From contig CAWAMD010000005.1 in assembly GCA_963783045.1 (NCBI GenBank), forward strand, positions 992,001-1,056,000: a stretch of 64,000 nucleotides of DNA, in the 5' to 3' direction. Source of the stretch: CAWAMD01 sp963783045 (lineage in GTDB: Bacteria > Actinomycetota > Nitriliruptoria > Nitriliruptorales > Nitriliruptoraceae). A program made the translations under genes and the position numbers. Positions 17,724 to 27,600 of this stretch are shown here, piece after piece; the stretch's first letter is position 1, and every line of letters begins with the position of its first letter. The notes beneath the pieces are model-generated. The model had not been told where the DNA came from. It saw only the letters and a list, made by a program, of their open reading frames with translations, and did no database searches.

Positions 17724-17969
17724 TTACTCGCCTCGCCGGCGCTGTCTTGACGCCTTCCTTCGGACCAACCTCCGCCACGCCAACATGGATCCTCCACTAA
17801 TGATTCCCAAGCTTAAGGCGATCAGAGCATAATTCACGTTCCTGCTGGCCAGGAGCAGGAGCACCCCGAGTGCAAGAGCAACCCACCGGATGTACTGCCA
17901 GACACGGGTTGCTGATGTCTGCGTATCTTTCTCGACTTGCTCCCAGTCGATGTCTCCCTTGTCCGTCAT
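17724..17969 (-). CDS. Small two-TM protein, immunity-B type (module 2)
   Basis: 81 residues. An acidic, soluble N-terminus (about 1-22), two TM helices (WVALALGVLLLLA and YALIALSLGIISGGSMLAW) and a strongly basic tail (RRLVRRKASRQRRRGE). The ATG overlaps the stop of the A-type gene 17966-18145 (ATGA). The same basic-tail topology occurs in 18539-18733 and 17336-17479. Inferred second member of a membrane immunity pair for tip module 2; no known family recognised. Confidence 0.6.
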   Translation of the reverse strand: MTDKGDIDWEQVEKDTQTSATRVWQYIRWVALALGVLLLLASRNVNYALIALSLGIISGGSMLAWRRLVRRKASRQRRRGE

Positions 17970-18145
17970 TCGAATGCCTTTGACCGCAACGCGAAGAAGA
18001 CAGCAATCGCCACGATTGCCCCCGTCAAGAGGGCTGCGAAGATCAGGCTGATACCCAGTAGAGCGGCGCCACCAATCAGGATGGCCCCGAACACGACCCC
18101 GACGACAACTCCGTACCGTATGAGTCGCTTCACTGACCCCCTCAT
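17966..18145 (-). CDS. Small two-TM protein, immunity-A type (module 2)
   Basis: 59 residues from ATG 18145. A short basic N-terminus, then two TM helices (VVVGVVFGAILIGGAALL, SLIFAALLTGAIVAIAVFF) and a short polar tail. I chose ATG 18145 because it overlaps the TGA (18147-18145) that would end tip module 2 once that tip's frameshift is corrected, giving a TGATG junction. Its own stop overlaps the B-type gene. Inferred membrane immunity partner. Confidence 0.6.
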   Translation of the reverse strand: MRGSVKRLIRYGVVVGVVFGAILIGGAALLGISLIFAALLTGAIVAIAVFFALRSKAFE

Positions 18146-18524
18146 CAGGATGTAAGTCCTTGTTCCAGTCCTACACCTACGAAACCACCAGCCACGCACG
18201 AGGCCGCGAGAAGCCCGGCTTCAACAGGAATCGCTGTCCCGCCGCTCACCACAGTCAGGCCAGAATGCCATACGCGATTGGTTCCGCGAAGGTTGCGCAT
18301 CCGGTTAGAGCGCTTCCAAACACCTCCAGTGCGCGTGAGAGGGAGAACGAGCCTCCAGGGTCAACATTGTTGCAGGGGTTGGCGTTGGCGTAGAGGTAGT
18401 GGTTGGTGTCGAGTCCGGTGGGGTCGGGTTGGGTCCATCGGGCGTGGTCGGGCTGGTAGTAGCGCAGCCCGGCCTTGATCAGGCCAGTGGGGTCGGTGTG
18501 GTAGCCGATCGGCTCCGCATTCAT
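18145..18524 (-). pseudogene. Orphan RHS tip module 2, own RBS, frameshifted in tip
   Basis: An ATG at 18542 overlaps the stop of the upstream B gene, and a second ATG at 18524 has GGAGGGG about 7 bases upstream. Either starts a short protein: PIGYHTDPTGLIKAG ... NPCNNVDPGG (RHS core end), then a tip FSLSRALEVFGSALTGC. The frame stops at 18255, but a -1 shift near 18256-18262 continues with GLTVVSGGTAIPVEAGLLA and a second Cys, ending at the TGA that overlaps the next gene's ATG at 18145. The corrected tip has the same two-Cys spacing (33-34) as tips 1 and 3. Unlike module 3, this orphan looks made for translation on its own. Confidence 0.65.
18367..18511 (-). repeat. RHS core repeat, copy 2 (145 bp identical to main gene)
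   Basis: All 145 positions match 19217-19361. Both flanks diverge abruptly: the 5' side into MNAEP-coding DNA, the 3' side into a different tip. The boundary lies exactly at the NPCNN-x-D junction between constant core and tip. Confidence 0.9.
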
Positions 18525-18538
18525 TGGCAGTCCCCTCC

Positions 18539-18733
18539 TCATTGGTCATGCGTCCGGCGGGAGTTCCGTCGAGCAGAAAGAAGGCGAGCGACAGCGACAC
18601 CAACCCCCAAGAGGCAAGCCGGCGTCAGAACAATCCATGGAATACTTGCGTTTGTTCGTAAGTCAAGGACCGCCAGCAACGCAGCACAAGCGACAATCAC
18701 CGTGAGAGAGTAGAGGGAAAGACGATCCTTCAT
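18539..18733 (-). CDS. Small two-TM protein, immunity-B type (module 1)
   Basis: 64 residues from ATG 18733, which shares a base with the TAA of the A gene upstream (TAATG). Two TM helices (LTVIVACAALLAVLDL and WIVLTPACLLGVGVAVARLL) and a basic tail (ARRNSRRTHDQ). A longer open frame in this phase begins inside the A gene, but the coupled ATG and clean topology favour this start. Its TGA overlaps the ATG of tip module 2. Confidence 0.6.
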   Translation of the reverse strand: MKDRLSLYSLTVIVACAALLAVLDLRTNASIPWIVLTPACLLGVGVAVARLLSARRNSRRTHDQ

Positions 18734-18945
18734 TATTGTCTTTCGCTCGAAAGAAAGACAGTGATTGTCATCACAACAGCACAGAGTACGCCGATCAGAA
18801 CTGCCGCTACCAGAGGCGCCCGGAAAGCCAAGGCCAACACGAACATGGCCGCGCCGAATGTGACACCGAAGAGCAGCAGGCGCATGCTTAGCGTTTCCGG
18901 ATCGGAGCGCCACCGGGCATAGGACTGTCTCCATTCTTCAAGCAT
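18733..18945 (-). CDS. Small two-TM protein, immunity-A type (module 1)
   Basis: 70 residues; GGAGG lies about 11 bases before the ATG, which begins 21 bases after the main RHS stop. Trp/Arg-rich amphipathic N-terminus (EEWRQSYARWRSDP) then two TM helices (LLLFGVTFGAAMFVLALAF, LVAAVLIGVLCAVVMTITVF). Ungapped similarity to the 16669-16890 product shows these belong to one family. By position directly after the RHS tip it is the likely cognate immunity protein of tip 1. Confidence 0.65.
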   Translation of the reverse strand: MLEEWRQSYARWRSDPETLSMRLLLFGVTFGAAMFVLALAFRAPLVAAVLIGVLCAVVMTITVFLSSERQ

Positions 18946-18966
18946 CCTTGGACGGACCTCCCACTA

Positions 18967-21900
18967 TCATGGAGTCGGCACGGTCGGTGGCGCGAGCGCG
19001 CCATAGGCACCGGCGACGACGCAGCCTGCGCCTTCACCCACGGCGAGGGTCGCGCCCGTAATAGGCGTTCCCAGCGCCGATGCGGCGCCAAGCACAGCGG
19101 ATGTGCCGACAGCAATACCCGTAATGCACCCAGATATACCGCCCACTACCCCTGAGCCAATATCGCCAATCGTATGGGCGATTTCCGAGATAGAAACGGT
19201 GCCGGTTGGATCGATGTTGTTGCAGGGGTTGGCGTTGGCGTAGAGGTAGTGGTTGGTGTCGAGTCCGGTGGGGTCGGGTTGGGTCCATCGGGCGTGGTCG
19301 GGCTGGTAGTAGCGCAGCCCGGCCTTGATCAGGCCAGTGGGGTCGGTGTGGTAGCCGATCGCGCCGAGGTAGCGGTAAGGCTGGCTGGTCGCGAGACTGC
19401 CGGTCGCGGTCCGGGTGGTGCCGTAGGGGTCGTAGGTGTAGTGGGCGGCCAGGCTGGTGTCGGGGTTGACGAGCGCGGTGATGCTGCCGCGGGTGTCGGT
19501 GAGGTAGGCCTGCCAGCCGGTCGGGGTGCGTCGGGCGAGCAGGGTGCCGTCGGGCAGCCGGGTGTAGCCGGTGGTGCCGGTCGCGGCCAGCCCCAGGGTC
19601 GTGGGGGTGAACACGGTGGTGTTGTCGGTGAGCCGTTCGCGGTTGTCGCCTCCGGCGTAGCGGTAGCTGTGGGCGCTGCCGCCCGCAGGGGTGATGGCGG
19701 TGACCTGGTGGCGGTCGTTGTAGCTGGCGGCCGCGCCGGCGGAGTCACCGGTCTGGTTGCCGTAGGGGTCGTAGCTGTAGGTAGTGGCGCCGGCAGGCGG
19801 CTGCCAGCAGTCCCCACCGGCGGTGCCGGCATGCTGCCAGCACAGCTGGTCGGCCAGGTTGTACTCGAAGCGGGTCACCGCACCGGTCTCGAGATCCTCG
19901 ACCCGGCGACGGTTGTCGCGGGCGTCGTAGGTGTAGCGCCACGCCGCGCTGCGCACGCCGCTGGCGGTGTCGGTCACGTCAGCTGCGGTCAACCGGCCGG
20001 TGGTGTCGTAGCCGTAGCCGGTGCGGGTGCCGGCGACCAGATCGGTCTGGCTGGCACGCAGCGCCCCGTCGGTGCCCGACGGTCCGGTCGTGAAGGTGGC
20101 GGCGTGGTCGGTGAGCACGGTGCCGCTGGCGGTGGTGGCCTGGACGGCGGTGACCCGTCCGGCGGCGTCGCGGCTGCGGGTGACGGTGAGCCCGTTGGGG
20201 TAGTCGATGCGGGTCAGGAAGCTGTCGGCGTCGTGGGCGAGGCTGATGGTGCCGGCCGGGCCGGGCTGGACGATGGCGGTGGGTTCGTTGACGTTGTTGT
20301 ACTGGTAGGTGACCACGCCGGTGACCCCGTCGTCGAGGCGGGTGAGGTTGCCGAGCGGGTCGTAGCCGTAGGCGATCGCGGGCCGGCCGGGCAGCACGGT
20401 GCTGGTCACCCGGTGGCGGCGGTCGTAGCCGTAGCTGGTGGTACCGGCCTGGCTGCCGGTGGCCTGCCGGGCTGTGAGGTCCCCAACGTCGTCGTAGACG
20501 TAGACCAGCGTGTCCCCGCCGTCGTAGACGATCTGGGTGAGCCGGTCCTCGGCGTCGTAGCCGTAGGTGGTGGTGTTGCCGTTGGGGTCGGTCACGGTGC
20601 TGACCCGGTTGAGGGTGTCGTAGGTGTAGGTGGTCACCCCGAGCGGCCCGGGTGGGGTGACCCGGGTCACCCGACCGTACTGGTCGTAGTCGAACCAGGT
20701 GGCGGCGTCACCTGGCCGCACGATGCGGTACACGAGGTCCTCGGTCTGGTCGGGCGCGCCGCGGTGCACGGTGGTGGTGCAACCGGCGGTGTCGCACCCG
20801 ACGACCGGCGACTGGCCGCTCTGGGTGTCGGTCAGGGTGTGCAGGAACCCGGCGCCGGTGTAGTCGGCGGTGACCGTGTGGCCCTGCGGGTCGGTGATGG
20901 TGTCGGGGGCGTAGGGGTTGTCCCCGTCGTTGTAGGTGAAGGTCTGCACCGCGCCGGTGGGGATCTGCACCGAGGTCAGGTTGTCGGTGGCGGTGTCGTA
21001 GCTGTAGGTGGTGGCCGCGCCGTTGGTGGCCACGGCGTCGGGGGTGGTGTCGCTGGTCACGTTGCCGCGGCTGTCGTAGCTGCGTTCGCGGGTGCGGCCG
21101 GCGTCGTCGGTGACGGTGTGGACCTGGCCTCGCCGGTCGAACTGGTAGACGGTGTGGTGGCCGGCCGGGTCGGTGACGGTGGTCTGCCAGGCCACCGAGT
21201 AGTCGAAGGCCCAGGTCGCCCGCTCGTCGGTGTTGCCGTTGGCGGCCAGGGTGATGGTCGCGACCCGGCCGGTGTCGTCGTTGTCGAGCCGCCCGTCGCC
21301 GTTGTCGTCGACGTAGGTGATCTCGGTGACGGTCCCGTCGGGCGCGGTCACGCGGGTGAGGAAGTCCGACCAGCCGTCGAAGTCGGTCGTGTGGCCGCCG
21401 ACATCGGTCACCCCACCCAGGATCCAGGCGGCGTCTGGCGCGTCGTAGAGGTAATCGACGGTGCGGCCACCGGTGAGGTCGTCGATCGAAATCGAGCAGG
21501 ATGTGCTGGTAGGTGGACTGGTGGTAGTTGAACCGGTAGATGCGGTACTGGGAGTCGACCATCTGGGTGATCTTGTCCCCGTCGGCGTTGTAGTCGAGGA
21601 AGTTCTGGTTGATCCCGGACCGGTCCTCGGTGTTGACCAGCAGCAGCGAGTCCTTGTTGAAGTGCCAGGTCTGTCCGGTCTTGCGGAACACGAGCTCGAC
21701 CAGGTCGTCGTCGGTGTGGCGTTCGTCGCGCAGGTCGGCGGAGATGCCGGGCGGGGAGTCGTAGATCCCGTCGCCGTCGGGGTCGGAGAACCGCAGGGTG
21801 CCGTAGGGGCTGCCGTGCAGGACCAGCGATCCGCCCTCCTCGATGTAGAGCTTGGCGTAGGCGCTGGGGAACAGCGACCAGCGGAACCCGAGGTCGGTGG

Positions 21901-23584
21901 GCCGTTCGGCCTGCATCGAGTCGTAGAAGCGCTCCAGGGTGGCGGCCAGCCCGCGAGAGGCGACCGACAGGTCGGTCTCGGCCACGTGCAGGTTGCCGGA
22001 GGCCATGTTGACGGTCGCGCTCATCTCGGGCGAGAGCGGGAAGGTCTCGTAGCTCCAGCGGTCCTGGAGCCCCATCGGGTACTCCCACTCGAGGAACAGC
22101 CGTGGCTGCTGAGCCACGTCCGGATACTCGGAGGCGGCGAAGTCGACCCGCGCGGAGGTCGCCTCGTCGACCGGCCGCAGCTCGAACCCGGCATCGTCGG
22201 CGGCGTCGTCGTCGCTGTCGAGCCACGCCTGGACCTCGTCGGTGACGTGCCACTCGCGCATCCCCGGAGCGGTGGCCGGCAGCGTGCTGGTGATCAGCCC
22301 GCCGGTGTCGCCGCCAGGGGTGTCCCACAGCGTGGCCGCGTCCGCATGCGTCCAGCTGGCCTCCGACTCGACCCAGCTGCGGGTCAGCGGATACAGACCC
22401 AGATCCTGGCCCGCCGGGTCGGCGACGCCGTTGAGCTGCGAGAGCCGCACGCTGGCCTGCATGAGCACCACAGGATGGTCGAACACGTCGCGTACGTCGA
22501 ACTTGAGCGCCGCTCGGGTCGCCGACCCCCCGGAGCCGCCCGTCTGCAGGTACTGCCAGGTTCCGGTCGCCAGCCCCGGGTTGGCCGCGTCCAGGAACGC
22601 GTCACCGACCGACGCACCCCCGGTCACCTCCCCGGTGTTGTAGTAGTAGTCCGGGTTGTACAGGGTCGGGTCGACCACCACCGGCCATACCCGCTGTGGG
22701 GCGTCCAGCCAGTCCCCATCGACCTCCAGCTCGAGGGTGACCGTGCCCGCCTCGGTGTCCACGGTGCGGTAGGCCGCGGGCGTACGGTCACCCGCCGCAT
22801 CGGTGAGATACGGCGACGGCAACAGCACCGCAGCATTCTGGCCCACCCGAACCTGCAGTGTGCCGGCCGGCCCCGGCACGATCCGGCCGCGGCTCGACGA
22901 CAGCCGCCAGCGGATCGGCTGGCCGGCCGCCTGCACGTCGGTCAGGATCAGCTCCTCCTTGAGTCCCTGCGGCAGCGCGGTCAGGCGCACGTCCACCCCG
23001 GCCAGCGCCCCGGCGTAGGTCGCCACCCCCTGCTCGGACAGGACCATGGTCGCGTCGGCGCCCACCAGCTGGCTGGTGACCGTGGTGCCATCGCCCGGAT
23101 CGAAGCTCACCACGCCCGCCAACGACTCCGGCAACGTCACGTCGTAGCCGGCCGCCGCCACCGTCGCGGCCACACCGGCCTGCTGCGCATGGCGCCGGCC
23201 GGTCACACTCTGCACCGGCGGGACCAGCCGGCTGTCGATCGGCTGCCACCGGCCCTGCCCGTCGCGGTAGTGGATCGGGCCAGCGAACACCTCGGTGCGC
23301 ATCGTCCCGTCCGCCATCCGCGTCGTACGCGAGTTCACCGTCCGCGAACGCACAGACTCACCGGCCGGCGCCGGCTCCGGCCGACGGGCGTTGGCCGACG
23401 TGCCCTGATCGCTCGACGGGGGCGGCCCGGTCACCATCGGCCCCGGCTCATGCACATCCGCGACCACGGGCCGAGCCCCCACCCGAGCAAGAGCGGCGCT
23501 CGCAGGAGCCGTCCCCCCCGCCAGCAGCGCCAGCACCGACAGCCCGGCAACAACGATCCGGACATGCGCGACTACCATCCGCAT
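18967..23584 (-). CDS. Secreted RHS/YD-repeat polymorphic protein with glycine-rich tip (one frameshift)
   Basis: About 1,540 residues if a +1 shift near 21487-21500 is bridged (first frame from ATG 23584 with GGAGGGG upstream; second frame to TGA 18967). A Sec-type signal peptide ends near APASA-ALA. Then come a beta-rich N-terminal region (about 80-290), a DNRLRE-like domain (about 320-460, KFDVRDVF ... LTRSWVESEASW), a DUF6531-like start (SGNLHVAETDLSVASRGL), many YD/RHS repeats and the RHS core ending NANPCNNIDPTG. The final roughly 75 residues form a Gly/Ala-rich hydrophobic tip with GxxxG spacing and two Cys 34 apart. RHS shells carry variable C-terminal toxins; here the tip suggests a membrane-active effector. 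The frameshift may be decay or sequence error. Confidence 0.8.
19217..19361 (-). repeat. RHS core repeat, copy 1 (inside main gene)
   Basis: Reference copy of the constant core segment; identical to 18367-18511. Recombination between the copies would swap the expressed tip. Confidence 0.9.
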
Positions 23585-23757
23585 GGCAACCCCTCCGCAC
23601 GCGGGTCCCCCGTGGACACCGGACGCGCGCTACGGTCACCCCAGCACCGACCGCGGTCAGCCGCCATGGCCCGTAAGAACCGGAAACCTCCTCCTGTTTC
23701 GCCATCGCAAACCCCGGTCCGCGCCACTAGCACGCCCAAACCGGCGCCGGAGCCGGA

Positions 23758-24000
23758 TCACCGCCGGCGCCGCCACACATCACCCACTCGGGCGGATCGC
23801 CTCCGCGACGCCGTCGTCCCCCAATGGACGGTGCGGCGGAGGGTCGTCACGAGGTATTCAGTGTCGGGCGGCAGCACCCGCTGAGCGAGACGGATGGCGG
23901 CCTGCTTGCTGGTGGTGCTGCCGTATTCGCGGGTGGTCGGTGACGGGGCGTTCTCCCGCCGGGTCGGGTCGGTCCAGGACACGACGAAGTAGGTGGTCAT
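23758..24000 (-). CDS. Small basic hypothetical protein
   Basis: 80 residues, no signal or membrane segment; strongly basic C-terminus (RRRSARVGDVWRRRR). The central part (SKQAAIRLAQRVLPPDTEYLV) is helical. ATG overlaps the stop of the upstream HTH gene (ATGA), so it is a second gene of that operon. No family recognised; a nucleic-acid-binding accessory of the element is plausible. Confidence 0.5.
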   Translation of the reverse strand: MTTYFVVSWTDPTRRENAPSPTTREYGSTTSKQAAIRLAQRVLPPDTEYLVTTLRRTVHWGTTASRRRSARVGDVWRRRR

Positions 24001-24284
24001 CGGCCGGCCTGGCCGGTCCCGTCGGCGGCGCCGCGGTGGGTCTGGCCGCCGTCGGTGGCGTGTGGGGTGGGATCGAGGCCGAGCATGCGGTGCAGGTGTG
24101 CGGTGGGGACGAGGATGCGGCGGCCGAGGCGGATGGTGGGGATGTGGCCGGCGGCCGCGGCGCGGTAGGCGGCCCGGCGGGAGACGCCGAGCAGGACGCC
24201 GACCTGTTCGACGGTCACGGTCGCCGCCTGCGGAGCGGGTGACGGCGACGGGGTGGGGCTGTCGGGGTCGGTGGGGTCGGGCAT
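23997..24284 (-). CDS. Excisionase-type helix-turn-helix protein
   Basis: 95 residues from ATG 24284 (AAGGAG upstream). After a Pro/Ser-rich N-terminus, a MerR/Xis-type winged HTH spans about 25-70: TVEQVGVLLGVSRRAAYRAA, then PTIRLGRRILVPTAHLHRML. This pattern defines small Xis/AlpA-like DNA-binding proteins of actinobacterial plasmids and integrative elements. It starts away from the relaxase gene, across a region with an inverted repeat, so it may autoregulate or control transfer. A longer open frame upstream lacks an RBS. Confidence 0.75.
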   Translation of the reverse strand: MPDPTDPDSPTPSPSPAPQAATVTVEQVGVLLGVSRRAAYRAAAAGHIPTIRLGRRILVPTAHLHRMLGLDPTPHATDGGQTHRGAADGTGQAGR

Positions 24285-24674
24285 GGTGGGCTCCTTGACG
24301 AGGCGGTTGGCGTCAAGGGAGTCCCACACGGGCAGCGCCGGTTGTGACGGCGTGTGCCACGGCCGTCCGGTAGCCGCACATCGACCGTCGAAGTTGCCGA
24401 CGGTTTGCGATCGGTCTGAGGGGGCATGGCCGTCAGCACCTGACACGTGCTGACAGCCGACGACACCAGATACCTCTACAATGCCTGCTAGAACCGTCTA
24501 GCTGCCAGAATCGACGCTCGACAGACGCCCTGTCAGTGCCCATGCTGCCCGCATGCATGACGAACACAGACTGTCACTGCAGTGCCCGACCAGCGCGCAG
24601 CATCGCCCCGGCAACGGCCTCACAAGCGGTCCCGCGGCCGCCCCGGGCGGCCTCACCGCGGGACGGCTCGGCTG
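24285..24674. promoter_or_regulatory. Divergent control region (possible oriT/promoters) before relaxase
   Basis: 390 bases without a convincing gene, between the minus-strand HTH operon and the plus-strand relaxase. It holds an inverted repeat with perfect 8-bp arms GTCAGCAC/GTGCTGAC (24432-24439, 24447-24454), a TACAAT -10-like box at 24477-24482, and related CTGTCAGTGCCC/CTGTCACTGCAGTGCCC words further on. Placement upstream of a MobF relaxase suits an origin of transfer or operator, but no nic site can be assigned. Confidence 0.4.
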
Positions 24675-27600
24675 ATGCTCAATATCGGCAAGATGGGGCC
24701 CGGCTCGGAGGACTACTACCTCTCCCTGACCGTCGACCGGGCCGAGGACTACTACCTGAGGCGGGGTGAGGCACCGGGCCGGTGGATCGGCCGCGGCCTC
24801 GAGCCAGTCGGGCTCGACGGCGAGGTCGACGGCGACGCGCTGAAGGCCGTGCTCGCCGGGAACCACCCCGCGACCGGAGAGCGGTTGGCGTCGCATCCGG
24901 CGCGGAAGGTGCCGGGGTTCGATCTGACGTTTCGGGCGCCGAAGTCCGTGTCGCTCGCCTGGGCGTTCACCGACCCTGCCACCGCCGACGAGATCCTGGC
25001 CGCGCACGAAGCCGCGGTCGAGGCAGCTGTCGGGTACGTCGAGGAGCATGCGGCCCGGACCCGCCGGGGTGCCGGGGGGACCGAACGGGTCGAGGTCGAC
25101 GGGCTGGTCGTCGCGGCGTTTCCGCATCGCACGTCGCGGGCGGGGGATCCGTTGCTGCACACCCACGTGCTCGTGGCCAACCTCGCCCGCACCACGGATG
25201 ACGGGAAGTGGCGGACGCTGGAGTCGCGCCGGATCTTCCTGCACGCCAAGACCGCCGGGGTCCTCTACCAGGCTCACCTGCGTCACGAACTCACCACCCG
25301 GCTCGGTCTGCGGTGGGGTCCGGTCACCAACGGCTACGCGGACATCGACGGGATTGACCGGCAGCTCATCGACGCGTTCTCCCAGCGGCGGCAGCAGATC
25401 GTGGAGCGGATGGCCGAGCGCGGCGAGTCGTCTGCGAAGGCCGCGCAGGTCGCCACCCTCGAGACCCGTACCCCCAAAGGCGTCCAGCCGACCAAGCCCG
25501 AGCTGCGCGCCCGGTGGGCCGGGCAGGCCCAGGCCCGCGGCTACGACCCCCGGCAGGTCGCCGACCTGCTCGGTCGCCATCAGGCCCGAGAGGCGGATCT
25601 CGACGGGCTGGTCGGTGAGCTGGTCGACGGTGAGGCGCTGACCGAGCATGTCTCGACGTTCGCCCGCCGGGACCTGCTCCAGGCAGTCGCGGAGCGGCTG
25701 CCCGACGGCGCCCCTGTCGAGCAGGTCGAGACGCTGGCCGACGCGGTGGTCGAGGCCGGCCGGGAGGAGCTGGTCGCCCTCGGGGCGCGTCGTGGGCAGC
25801 TGTCCTCGGTAGACGCGATCCGCACCTCGGACGGACGGATCATCGCGGGTGACGAGGTGGAGCCGCGGATGACCACCCGCCGGCTGCTGTTGGCCGAGCA
25901 GCACGCCATCAACACCGCTGTCACCCGTCAACGACAAGGCGTCGCGGTGGTCGACCCCGCCACGGTGAAAGCGGTGCTGGCCGCCCGGCCGTCGATGACC
26001 GGCGAGCAGGCCGCCATGCTCCGACGCCTCACCCGCGACGGCGACGGCGTCACCGTGGTGGTGGGCCGGGCGGGGACCGGCAAGACCTTCACCCTCGATG
26101 CGGCACGAGACGCGTGGAGCCGTGCCGGCATCGACGTCCACGGCGTCGCCCTGGCCGCCCGCGCCGCCCGCGAGGCTCGAAGAGGCCTCGGGGATCGCGT
26201 CGTCGACGATCCACCGGCTGCTCCACCAGATCGAGGTCGGCCCCGGCTCCCCGATGCGGCCGGGATCGGTGCTGGTCGTAGACGAGGCGGGGATGGTCGG
26301 CACCCGCCAGCTCGCACGGCTCCTCCACCACGCCCACGAGCAGCAGGTAAAGGTCGTCCTCGTCGGCGACCCGAAGCAGCTCCCGGAGATCGACGCGGGC
26401 GGGCTGTTCGGGCACCTCACCCGCCGGCTCGACGCCATTGAACTCACCGACAACCGCCGCCAGTCCGCTCGGTGGGAGGTCGAGGCGCTCGATCGGCTCC
26501 GCCACGGCGACCCCGCCGACGCCCTCCACCTCTACCACACCCACGGACGGGTCGTGACCGCCGACACCGCCGAGAGCCTTCGAGAGCAGCTCGTGTCGGA
26601 CTGGTGGCACGCCCGCGACCAGGTCGGCGCGGAGGAGGCCGTGATGATCGCGTTCCGCCAAGCCGACGTCGACGACCTCAACGACCGTGCCCGGCTCCGT
26701 ATGGACGCCACCGGGCAGCTCACCGGCCGGACGCTGGAGGTCGGCGGCCGCGAGTTCCGTTCCGGCGACCGCGTCCTGTGTCTCAAGAACGACCGGCGGC
26801 TCGGAGTGGTCAACGGGACCTTCGCGCAGGTGGCCGCGATCGACGGCCGCGGGCTGCTCGTCACCGACGACCAGGGCGGGCTGCTCCGGCTCCCGCGGGC
26901 ATACCTCGAAGCGGGCCATGTCACGCACGGGTACGCGATCACCGGGCACAAGGCCCAGGGGTTGACGGTCGATCACGGGTTCGTGCTCGGCTCCGACACG
27001 CTCTACCGCGAATGGGGCTACGTCGCGCTCTCCCGCGGACGCGAGTCCAACCGGCTCTACGTGCACGCCGCCGCCACCGACCCCCACGACATCACCCACG
27101 GCCGACAGGCAGAACCCGACCCCCACCAGGAAACCCTCGCCGGACTGCGACGCTCCGCCGCACAGACCCCCGCGGTCGACTTCCTCCAACTCGACTCACA
27201 AGAAGAGCTGCAGCTCGCCATCGAACGCCGAGGCCTCGCGAGGCAAATCGACTACTACCACGCCCGCCGGACCGACCTGCTCGAACGCCACGCCGAGCTG
27301 GAGCAGCGCATCGCCCGGATCGAGTCCGACACGACACGCCTCGAGGACCGTCGCGACCAACTGGGCGGGATCGGCAGGTTGCGCCGGACGTTCGCGACGA
27401 GATCACCGACCTCGACCGGCGACTCGCCACCAACCGGCACAGCCTCGACGACACCACCCGCGATCTGGCGTCGGTCCATCGGCAGCTTGACGAGCTCGCG
27501 CCCGACCAGCAGGTCCGCACCTGGCGACGCCAGCTCTCGGCTGTCGAGCGGCGCATCGAACGCGCCGCCGAAACCCGCACCCGGCGAGCGGTCCGGCAGC

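Noticed and set aside
17139..19361. Three near-identical 137-145 bp repeats as an insertion sequence or CRISPR-like array
   Set aside because: They encode the RHS core in frame, are too few and too long for CRISPR, and have no terminal inverted repeats.
21487..21500. Programmed frameshifting in the RHS gene
   Set aside because: No recognised slippery heptamer, upstream Shine-Dalgarno-like stimulator or structure is evident; error or mutation is simpler.
19174..21531. A 785-codon plus-strand frame opposite the RHS gene
   Set aside because: Composition is Val/Gly-dominated repeats mirroring YD repeats on the other strand; no recognisable domain.
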